In this document: positions 55,901-64,000 of the stretch, piece after piece
How the letters are laid out: the number at the start of each line of letters is the position of its first letter
Position numbering within the stretch: the first letter of the stretch is position 1
Assembly: GCF_037893015.1 (NCBI RefSeq)
Contig: NC_133666.1
Span: 653,718,957 to 653,782,956 of the forward strand
Origin: Macrotis lagotis
Taxonomy: Eukaryota; Chordata; Mammalia; Peramelemorphia; Peramelidae
Length of the DNA: 64,000 nt
Direction of reading: 5' to 3'
Program-made: the position numbers and the translations under genes
Notes under the pieces: generated by a model
Told to the model about the DNA's origin: nothing
The model's database searches: none
The model's input: only the letters and a program-made list of their open reading frames with translations

Positions 55901-58900
55901 GTGTAAATTAACATCTTACAAGCCTGAAAGGAGATGACAGAGGGAATTTTGGTAACACAAACCCAGAGTTCGGGCAGGGGCACCTCAGATGCTATCTAGT
56001 ACAACCCACATCTCTTGAGGAGTCCCCCTGGGTAAATAATCATTTCACCTGATGGTCTACAATGATGAGAAACTCATTAATTACATCTCACAGACAATCC
56101 ATTCTACTTAGAATGCTCTGAGTCTTTTGGGAGCTTTTCTTTAAAAAGATGTTCCTTGGAAGGTGGGATGAATTTCATGGTATTTTCCAGTGAGAAAGAG
56201 CATTACCCTCGGCTTTAATTTTGTGTAGGACCCAGTAAGTCACCAGATATACACATATGGATAGGTATGACACTCATTGGAGATCTTATACCCTTCAAAT
56301 CCACCCTTCTCCAGAACCTCTCCATTTTTCTTGAAGGTATCACATCCCTGGTCACCTTACTGTCATCCTTGATTCCTCATTTTTGCCACCACTCCCCCTC
56401 CCCAAACCAAACCCAAGCAGTTGCCACATTTCTTATCCACACCCTCTTAGCTCCAGTTACACAGCCATCAGAACTAGGGTTAGTTCCTCTCACCTCCTTT
56501 ACTGTAAGCAACCTGTTAATTAACCTAACCTGTCTCACGTCTCTCATTACTCCAACTCCTTCTCCACTCAGCTGCCAAAGGAATGTTACTAAAGTACATG
56601 TCTGATCATATCACTCCCGTACTCAAAAAGCTATCACCTCCAGGTTTAAATGTGTATGGCATTCAAAACCCTTAATGGTCTAGCCCCAAATTCCTGTCTA
56701 ACCTTATGCCTCACCTTCCTGCACTTTATTCTCTAACCAGGCTGGTCTATTTTCTGTTCCTCAAACTCATACAAAAACACAATTAAAATATACAAATGAT
56801 AATAATAGCTAGCACTTTACAAATATAATTTCATTTTATCTTCACAATCACCCTGGCAATTGTTATCCCCATTTTACAGATGAAGAAACTGAGGCAGACA
56901 AAGGTTAATTGATTTGCCCAGTGTCACACAATTAGCAAGTGTCTGATACATCATTTGAACTCAGATCTTCCTAACTGTAGATTGAATATGCTAGCCATGG
57001 AGGTCACCTAATTTAAGATATGAAGTCATCATAAATCAAATACTCTTTCGCAATATTGAAATCACAGAAAATTTATATTTGCTTAATTTTTATATTGACT
57101 ACTTTGATCACCCATAGCTATGACTTCTTATTAAATTTTGAATCTCATTTAATAAAGCATATTTTTTCCCCAAAGAAAATAAACCTGCTCAACTAACTAC
57201 AGTGATCTAATTAACCATTTAATTACTAGGTAGGAATAGAGATAGGCCCCAGATCTAGGTTGAGGAAATCACCCCTATCAATTCAGGTTAGGATCTTTAC
57301 CTTCAACAGTGGTGTCAAACTCAAATAAGTTAAGAGTCTTTAACTTGTTCAACTGCATATTGACTTTTAAAAAACCCATATATTGATATTTTCTATGTCC
57401 TTTTGTATTTTTATTTATTTTGTTAACTATTTAATCTTTCACTGAACTATGGAGTGTTGCTCTCACTGCCACCTCAGGTAAAGAGAACTGAAAGATTCAG
57501 ATGCTTTGCCAGTGTCACAGAGTCAATATGTGACAAAGGTGAGATCTCACCCTGGGCCTGCCTGGATTTTAGTTTAACTTTTTTTTTTTAATAAGGCATA
57601 CACGGAATTAAAAAAAAATCTATCCAGTCACATTTCTCTCAAGAGAATGTTTCTTGTACAGTGATAAATAATTTTAAATTTTTATTTCATTTTTCACTTC
57701 CTCTCTCAATTTATATTTGTGTTTTGCAATGTTTTAATGAGAACAGAAGAACATGCACACATGGAGATGCAAGCTCAAAAATGTTTTTTTGATAAAGATA
57801 TGAGTTCATAAGAACTTGGCGACTTCTATGTTCTAGAATTTGTCAGTTCCCAAAAATCCTGCCTGACTACTAATGGTCCTCTATGGAAATGCACCTTTCT
57901 CCCTTCAAGAAGAAAATGGGCAGTACCAGCAGGTGGAGTCTGGGAACAATCTTCTTCCACACAAGGTGGTGCTTTGAAGGCAGGTAGGGATTCTAGGAGA
58001 CAGAGGTGAGGAGGGATAGCATCTTCTAGGTCAGAGGGATGCCATGGAAAAACCAAAAAGACAGATGAGTGCTATGTAGGATGAACACAAGTAGACCAGG
58101 ATGATTGAACCATGTAGTTCATGATGGGAATACAGTTTAATTAGACCGAAAAGATTGGAAGTGGCCAAGTTCTGAAGATCTGTAAATTCCAAATAAGGGT
58201 ATTTTTGTTTAATCCTTAAGGGTAGCAACTATGTGGTACAATGGTTAAGAGTGATAGACTTGGATTTAGGAAAACTCCTCTTCCTGAGTTAAAATGCGAC
58301 CTCAGACACTTATTGTGTGACCCTGTGCAAGTTACTTAACCCTGTTTATCTCCGTTTCCTCATCTGTAAAATAAGCCAGAAAAGGAAATAGCAAACAATT
58401 CTAGTATCTTTGCCAAGAACCTCCAAATAGAGAAATAAAAAAAAAATCACACAAATGAGAAAAACAACAAAAAGAGGTAATGAGAAGTGGAGTTTGCTGA
58501 ATAGTCAGAATTACACATTAGAAAAATCACTTATATAGTTCAGTGGAGGATGAATTGGAGTGGGAAGACATGAGTCAGGGAGATCATATAAAATATATTA
58601 TTTATTTAAACATTATTATTTTGGGGGGTTCTGAATTCTTACCCTTCCTTCTACCAGTTCCCACTTATTGTGAAAGCAAGAAATATGATATCAATTATAC
58701 ATAAGAAATCATGCAGAACATGTTTCACATCAGCCAGGTTTCAAAAATAAGGTAAAAAAAAAAACAAAAGGAAAAAAGAAAGTGAAAAAATTATGTTACA
58801 ACATACATTCAGCTCCTTTCTCCGAGGATAGAGATCCTTTGGCATTATCTTGGATCATTGTATTTATTGGCATGGCTAAATCATCCACAGTTGATGATTT

Positions 58901-61900
58901 TTACAATATGACCATGGCTGTGTACATAGTTCTTTTGGTTCTACTCACTTTGCATCAGTTCATATGTTTTCCCAGATTTTTCTGATGTCATTCTGTTCAC
59001 TATTTCTTATAGCACAATATTGCATCACAATCATATGCAAACTATTCAGTCACTCCCTTAAATTTCCAATTCTCTGACAACACAAAAACATAGAGATTAC
59101 TTTCCTTTTTCTTTGATTTTTTAAAGATATAGACTGAGTAGGGGTATTGCTAGATCACGGTGTAGTAATATATGAGTATAGTTCTAAATTGTTCTCCAAA
59201 ATGATTGGAATAGTTCACAACTCTACTATAGTACATTAGTGCCCCAGTTTTTCCCTATTTCCTCCAACACTTATGGTTTTCCTTTAACTAATCTGATAGA
59301 TGTGAGATGGTAGTGCAGAATTGCTTTAATTGTATTTCTCCAAACAATAATAATTTACAGCATTCTTTCATATGATTATGGATATCTTTGATTTCTTCTT
59401 CTAAAAACTGCCTTTTCACAGCCTCAATTGAGGAATGACTATTATTTTTATAAATTCTCTGTTCATTTGAGAAATAAAGTCTTAATCAAAGAAACTTGCT
59501 GCAAATCCTGCCCTCTTCCTCCCTCTCCCCCACCTCCCCTGTCCCCTCTATTTCTTAACTACTACCAGATTATTTTTATGATTACTATTTTGCAATACCA
59601 TAGGATATCCTGTAACGTTAGGCAACCTTCCTTCCATTTTTTTGCATTGATTTCCTTTTGTTTTTATCGATGAAATTTATTGCTATTTTTTCCACATCTA
59701 TAAAATAATTTTAGTAGTTTGATTAGTATGGCACTAAATAAGCAAAATAATTTAGGTAAACTTGTCATTTTTATCTTATTGGCTTGGTCTCACAATTAAT
59801 ATTCCTCCAGTTGTCTACAACTATCTTTATATAGAGTGTTTTGTAACTGTGTTAGCGTGTAGCCTCCCAAGTGTTTTATATTGTCTATAGGTTATTTTAA
59901 ATGGAATATCTCTTTTTATCAATTTCTGTTAGACTTTGTTGGTAATATACAGAAATATTGATGTTTGATGAAGTTTTATTTTATATCCTTCAATTATGCT
60001 AAAATTACTGTTTCAAGTAGTTTTTTAGTTGATTCTATAGAATTCTTCAGGTATACTATTATATCATCTGCAAAGAGTGATAGTTTTATTTCCTCATTGC
60101 CTATTCTAATTACTTCATTTCTTCTTCTCTTTTTGCTATAGCAAGCATTGCTAGTACAATATTGAATAATAGTGGTGAAAATGGGCATCCTTGCTTCACC
60201 CCTGAACTTATTGGGAAGGCTTCTAGCTTATCCCTTTATAAATAATGTTTACTGATGATTTTAGATTTAATTTTAAGTAAAACTCTATATGCTTTCTATT
60301 ATTTGTAAAAGGATTGAGTATTATATTTCATTGAAAACTTTTTTCTGCCTCTATTCAGACAATTATATGATTTTACTTGGTTTCAGTGCTTGATATGATC
60401 AATTATACTGATAGTTTTCAAAAAATTAAACCAGCACTACATTCCTGATATAAATCCCAAGTTATAATAATGTGTGATCTTTTTTGACATTTTACTGTAA
60501 TCTTAGAATTTTATATAAAAATTTTTGCATCAATATTCATTAGGAAATTGATCTATATTTTTCTTTCTCTGTTTTTGCTCTTCCTGATTTAACTGTAAAT
60601 GTGTATTAAAGAAACTGGGAAGGATTCCTTCTTTGCCTGTTTTTCCAAATAATTTACGTTGTAATGGACTTAGTTGTTTTTAAATGCTGGGTAGAATTCA
60701 TTTGTGAATTCATGGAGTTCTGGGATTTTTTTTTCTTAGGGAGCTCATTGATGACTAGTTGAATTTCTTTTTCTAAGGTTAATTTCAGTATTTTATTTCC
60801 TCTTCTATTAATATGGGCATTGTAATATTTTGTAAATATTCATCCATTTCACTTAGATTGTCAGATGTATTGAAAACTGGGCAACATGGCTCCTAGTAAT
60901 TGCTTTATTGATTTTCATTGGGGATGCATTCCTCTTTTTATTTTTGATACTAGTAATTTAATTTTCTTTCTTTAAATCAAATTAATTTATTGCTCTTTTT
61001 TCATAAAGCCAGATTCTAGTTTTATTTATTAGTTCAATTTTCTTAATATCTCTTGATTTTAGGATTTTTAATTTGAGTTTTTCTAATTTTTTAAAATTAC
61101 ATGCTCAATTCAATGATCTGTTCTTTCTCTATTTTACTGATAAATGAATTTAGAAATGCAAAATTTCCTCCAAGAACTGACACTACTTTGGCTACATCCC
61201 ATAAATTTTGAGATGTTGTTCCATTGGTATCATTTTCTTTAGTGAAATTATTGATTGTTTCCACGATTTGTTCTAGAACTTCCCATTCTTTAGGGATAAA
61301 TTCATTTCTAATTAATTTTTATTCTATGTTTGCATGGCTTTTTTATTATTTTTTTATTTTTTTAGCTTTTTCAAGGCAATGAGGTTAAGTGGCTTGCCCA
61401 AGCCCACACAGCTAGGTAATTATCAAGTGTCTGAGGTCAGATTTGAACCCAGGTACTCCTGACTCCAAGGCTGGTGCTCTGTTCACTGTGCCACCTAGCC
61501 CCCCTTGCATGACCTTTTATTAAATGTAATTTTTATTCCATTATGATCTAAAAGGGATATATTTAATATTTGTCTTTCTGCATTTAGTTATGAAGTTTTT
61601 ATTCCTTAATACAAGGGTACAAGTGGAGTAACAGCCCAAGGGCACAGACAGTATTTTTTCATACTTCTTAATTATTTAATATATGTTAAATATGGTAATA
61701 TATGTTATAGATTCTTTTGTTTTTCTTTTTGCTTTTTTTTTGCAAGGCAATGGGGTTTCTTTCTTTATACAAAGTAAATTATTAAGTGTCTGAGACTGGA
61801 TGTAAACTCAGGCACTCCTATCTCCGAGGTTGATGTTCTATCCACTGCACTGTGTAGCCCCAGGTTTATCTTTTTATGTGTCACTGGTGAAGATTTTGAG

Positions 61901-63315
61901 TGTGATTTTAACCTCAACATCTTCAAAATCTCTTTTTTTTTAATTGGGTGATTTTGGTGGTATGGTGTTTCTTGGGAATGTTTATGTCACAGAATGTTTA
62001 TGTCACACAATATTTATTATAACAGAATTAACACTATTTGCTAACACTCACTTGAGTATCTTTTGCATTAGTTATTCCCTGTGATGAAGGAAGAGAATAA
62101 CTGTCCTATAACTAACACCCATATTGTATAATGAGAAATTTTTAAAAGAAGGGATGTAGTTAGCATATCTTCTACTTTATTTTGTGGAAAAACCTAAAGT
62201 TAACCATAGTTAACATTAATTTTTAAAGGTTTCCATGGACTTATACTCTTTGAGGCAAAGAGAGGAAGAGATGAAGTCTTATTTCTCTTGGGGTCATTTC
62301 TATCCTCCCCAGTAATGGGGTGAGGTCCATGTAAACCCTAAATTCCTTCTTTAGTTAGGGACCCCTGGGCCACCAGGCACAATGAACTGCAATAATGGTG
62401 ATGGAATGTAGGGTCAGTTCTATTCCCATCTCTGGGGTTATGGCCCCCACATACATGCAGCTCCCAGGGTCTTAGACAAATTCCACTTATATTCCTCCAT
62501 GCTGGGCTCACTCACCTCCATGAAGATATCTGTGACATCATGTAGTAGCAGCACCAGGACACCAATGTGCACAAAGTTGCCAGAATAGGAGAAAAAGATC
62601 AAAGCAATAGTAACAAAATGGTGGATGACCTGTTCCTTGAAGTCCTGGGAAGAGGAGGGTAGCCATGAGGGCAAGATCTTACTTACTTCCCAGAGGATGT
62701 AGTTCACTGTGCCCATGCTCAGGGTTAGACTATTACCCACATCTAGGTACACCTTTCCTCCCACCACTTCTGCTGATTACATGCCAGTCCTCTTGGGGAA
62801 GGTTCAAGTCTTTCAATGGGAGACAGAGATTGAAGTAAGATATAAAGAGATGAAGGGGGAAGGTCAAGTGGATCCCAATATGGTAGAGAGAGAGCTGGTG
62901 ATTGAGTTGGATATAGACCTAGTGGTAGAGATCCAAGGAGAGCACCTTGGCTATTGAATTGAAAAGTATGGGATTGACCCCTTAGCTCCTGGTCCTCTTA
63001 CCCAGTCTTCTACAGAAGCCACCAAGCTCAAGTGGAACAGGTCTGCCCTTATAGTTTCATTGGAAGAAGGCCTTGTGCATATTTATATCAGGGACTGACC
63101 TTAAGGGCTAGGAACAAGAAAGACACTTTTCTTATGAGACACTAGAAGCCAAGCTCTCCTTCCCTCTAATCATCACTCCTGAGTGGGGAGATACGAGCTT
63201 TCCCCCAAACCCGGGCTCCCTCTATACTCACCTTCCTCTTCACATCAAAGGTCAGAGTGAGCAGCAAGGAGAGGTAGAAACTGAGCTCCAATAGATACCA
63301 CCAGTATATGGCAGG
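52779..63315 (-). CDS. CERS4: CERS4-type ceramide synthase, last five coding exons
   Basis: Ceramide synthases are ER membrane enzymes that N-acylate sphingoid bases with fatty acyl-CoA; CERS4 favours long acyl chains (about C18–C22). Five minus-strand exons with consensus splice sites and compatible phases encode the C-terminal 215 residues of the TLC domain and tail: 63,232–63,315, 62,516–62,644, 55,817–55,923, 55,316–55,472 and 52,779–52,949. The Lag1 motif ([12 protein letters not shown] … [12 protein letters not shown]) keeps the His-His pair and the two Asp residues. The cytosolic tail keeps the family DxRSD motif and acidic serine sites ([13 protein letters not shown]). The FKEQVIHHF segment and FPT…LYTTYY favour CERS4 over CERS1–3, 5 and 6. 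Differences from placental CERS4 as I remember it (FVHIG for LLRIG, VTDIFME for SSDYLLE, a different C-terminus ending EPVPVA) leave room for a marsupial paralogue. The N-terminal half with the Hox-like domain lies beyond 64,000. Confidence 0.85.
53671..53833 (+). mobile_element. WSINE1-like SINE with 14-bp target-site duplication
   Basis: It lies in the last intron of the CERS4-like gene, antisense to it. Flanks are acaattccaatgtc (53,657–53,670) and acaatcccaatgtc (53,834–53,847). Subtype 'aaagcac / gggttc'. Confidence 0.92.
53848..54780. other. Intronic sequence of the CERS4-like gene
   Basis: 54,240–54,720 is pyrimidine-rich and resembles an old mammalian interspersed repeat (gtcaaaccctaaccttgaat, ctcaactgagctctcactga) that I cannot name. 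No exon is seen. Confidence 0.4.
54901..55110. repeat. Polypurine tract in a CERS4-like intron
   Basis: About 210 bp is more than nine-tenths purine on the plus strand (GA, GGA, GAAA units) with only scattered pyrimidines. The gene's sense strand is therefore polypyrimidine. It lies about 205 bp downstream of the donor at 55,315. Minus-strand Leu/Ser ORFs here are artefacts of composition. Confidence 0.9.
55316..55472 (-). CDS. CERS4: CERS4-like coding exon, last membrane segments
   Basis: 157 bp: completes a Lys codon, then [52 protein letters not shown]. Acceptor ctctctcttgcag, donor gtaggt. The loop between the last two membrane segments, which sets acyl-chain choice in the family, is TFLNNYQV here; the placental CERS4 I remember has ESISNRGP. 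Confidence 0.9.
55817..55923 (-). CDS. CERS4: CERS4-like coding exon, membrane segment
   Basis: 107 bp: [20 protein letters not shown] then [15 protein letters not shown] plus two bases. Acceptor tctcctttcag, donor gtgagc. It matches the CERS 'ACKM…FFxxRLxLFPT' segment. The pseudogene exon at 34,704–34,786 is its duplicate. Confidence 0.9.
55924..56280. other. Intronic sequence, possible old repeat
   Basis: 55,990–56,160 resembles the ancient 'tagtacaacccacatctctt … aatgatgagaaactcattaa' type. Nothing else is seen. Confidence 0.4.
56281..56790 (+). mobile_element. Old LINE ORF2 C-terminal fragment (CR1/L2/L3 group)
   Basis: The phrases ctgccaaaggaatgttacta and tctgatcatatcactcccgt ([11 protein letters not shown]) match the C-terminal end of CR1/L2-type reverse transcriptases. 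It is heavily decayed. Exact family not determined. Confidence 0.5.
56797..56985 (-). mobile_element. MIR-family SINE
   Basis: Textbook reverse MIR: tagctagcactttacaaa, ccccattttacagatgaaga, gatttgcccagtgtcacaca, ttgaactcagatcttc. Confidence 0.88.
56986..58220. other. Intronic AT-rich sequence; MIR remnant at 57,445–57,580
   Basis: 57,445–57,580 keeps a reverse MIR outline (cactgccacctcaggtaaag, cagtgtcacagagtcaatat). Elsewhere nothing is recognised. Confidence 0.45.
58221..58440 (+). mobile_element. MAR1-like CORE SINE
   Basis: tRNA-like head (gtagcaactatgtggtacaa), cctcagacacttattgtgtg, gcaagttacttaaccctgtt, then the tail agaaaaggaaatagcaaaca and agtatctttgccaag. This order is that of marsupial MAR1-type SINEs. 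Confidence 0.7.
61348..61504 (-). mobile_element. WSINE-type SINE in the L1
   Basis: Reverse orientation with T-rich tail, caaggcaatgaggttaagtg, and head gccacctagcccccc. The target ttgcatg(g/a)c occurs on both sides (near 61,330 and 61,505). Confidence 0.88.
61724..61861 (-). mobile_element. WSINE-type SINE, diverged
   Basis: Reverse orientation: ttttttgcaaggcaatgggg, aattattaagtgtctgagac, head ctgtgtagcccc. It has an internal replacement (tttctttctttatacaaag). Confidence 0.8.
62516..62644 (-). CDS. CERS4: CERS4-like coding exon with the Lag1 motif
   Basis: 129 bp, 43 codons, phase 0: [43 protein letters not shown]. Acceptor cctcttcccag, donor gtgagt. The HH pair and the HD…D pair are the residues required for activity in the family. 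His replaces the Arg usual in the N-x-x-R-I-G stretch of CERS2–6. Confidence 0.92.
63232..63315 (-). CDS. CERS4: CERS4-like coding exon (fifth from end)
   Basis: 84 bp, 28 codons, phase 0 at both ends: [20 protein letters not shown] then LTFDVKRK. Acceptor cctcttcag, donor gtgagt. It encodes a membrane segment and the FDVKRK that leads into the Lag1 motif. Confidence 0.9.
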
Positions 63316-63726
63316 CTGAAGAGGCTAAGGGTCAAAGCAGTCACTTGGTTATTGCTCTTGTCCAAAGAAAAACAAAGCATTTAACAAGGAAACAACCGTT
63401 TAGGAACTCCAGTACCATGGGACCAGGCACCCTGCTTTACTCCATCCTCCAGTTATTCTAAGCTGCAGCCTATGGTTAAAACATACATGGGACCAGTCTT
63501 TCACTTGATCATAGCCAAAAGGCTGAGAAGCGATGGGACCAGTCTTTCAAAAATTAAGTCATACCCAGCAACCAACAAACATCTACTAAACTCATCTATT
63601 ATGTGCCAGCATAGTGGTAGGCAGTGGAAATATAAAGGCAAAAATGATACAGCTCCTTCCCTCAAGAAATTTATATTCTATTAGGGGAAACAACATGGAC
63701 GTGCACAATATCACAACACACACACA

Positions 63727-63763
<37 letters not shown>

Positions 63764-64000
63764 TTATATGTATATAGTACATCCAATTAAAATAGAAGAC
63801 ATTTTGTGGGGAAAGCTACTAGCAGCTGGGTAATCAAGGAAAGCTTCAAAAACAAAGTGGTATTTGGACTGAATCTTGAAGGATTATAGTGATTCCAAGA
63901 TGTGCAAGGGGGAAAGGAAGTACATTCCAAACCCTGAAATGGGAGAGGGAGAATCATGTATAAGTCCATATAAATATAAAAAATATAAATAAGAAGTCCT
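63316..64000. other. Right-end sequence, CERS4-like intron
   Basis: 63,570–63,690 is an old SINE remnant (ctattatgtgccagcatagt, cctcaagaaatttatattct). 63,713–63,760 is a (CA)n repeat. I find no further CERS4 exon before the window ends. Confidence 0.5.
63713..63760. repeat. (CA)n microsatellite
   Basis: About 20 CA units with one interruption (caaaca). Confidence 0.95.

Larger units (their letters stand above)
58640..61960 (-). mobile_element. L1 LINE 3' half, old, with two SINE insertions
   Basis: Antisense L1 3' UTR (58,640–59,450) and ORF2 (59,500–61,960). A minus-strand frame at 59,994–60,188 reads [20 protein letters not shown], the reverse-transcriptase FADD box of L1. It is more diverged than the other L1 pieces. 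It lies antisense on the plus strand but in the same orientation as the CERS4-like gene, inside its 6.6-kb intron. Confidence 0.75.

Noticed and set aside
62645-62767. N-terminal extension of the Lag1-motif exon
   Set aside because: The open frame continues into the intron; the acceptor at 62,645 and family alignment set the exon start at Asp.

Overview
The window is nuclear DNA from a marsupial, most likely an Australian lineage. It is AT-rich and has about twenty copies of a tRNA-derived, A-tailed SINE of WSINE1 type, RTE-clade LINEs with a matching RTE-tailed SINE, marsupial-style L1, and five copies of an ORF1-only L1 derivative (HAL1, 'half-L1'). There is no bacterial-style gene organisation. 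Two host loci are recognisable, both from protein similarity read by eye.

1–34 kb is mostly transposable elements nested in one another. A HAL1 at 1–3640 carries an RTE-tailed SINE, an RTE fragment that itself holds a WSINE, and a solo LTR. Another HAL1 lies at 8.7–10.6 kb, two related solo LTRs at 10.9–11.4 and 12.8–13.3 kb, and a SINE inside a SINE at 14.5 kb. From 18.6 to 25.6 kb an antisense L1 is split by an RTE and a second antisense L1, and the second L1 is itself split by a HAL1. 27.5–30.6 kb is an old purine-rich repeat. A full-length HAL1 with a perfect 14-bp target-site duplication (30,653–34,055) carries about 200 bp of extra 3' sequence.

34.3–34.8 kb (minus strand) holds two decayed exons of a ceramide synthase 4-like gene. 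35.3–37.7 kb holds endogenous-retrovirus remains with an env-like part. 37.9–41 kb is an antisense L1 interrupted by an internally deleted HAL1. 41–48 kb is mostly unique AT-rich sequence in which I recognise no gene.

48,975–50,209 is an intronless retrocopy of somatic cytochrome c (CYCS). Its 105-codon frame is open, and it has CYCS-like UTRs, an ATTAAA signal, a poly(A) trace and a 14-bp target-site duplication. 52.8–63.3 kb (minus strand) holds the last five coding exons of a CERS4-type ceramide synthase with clean splice sites and the whole frame open. The 5' half lies beyond the right edge. Its introns contain L1, MIR, MAR1-like and WSINE copies and a polypurine tract of about 200 bp.

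The least ordinary signals are: (i) HAL1 3' ends built from antisense SINE-like modules whose differences from the SINE look strongly A→G biased, with a subfamily lacking two of them; (ii) an L1 whose 5' end appears to lead straight into ORF2, beside ORF1-only HAL1s; (iii) a tandem CERS4-like duplication; (iv) the CYCS retrocopy. Family names come from memory of consensus sequences, not from a database search.
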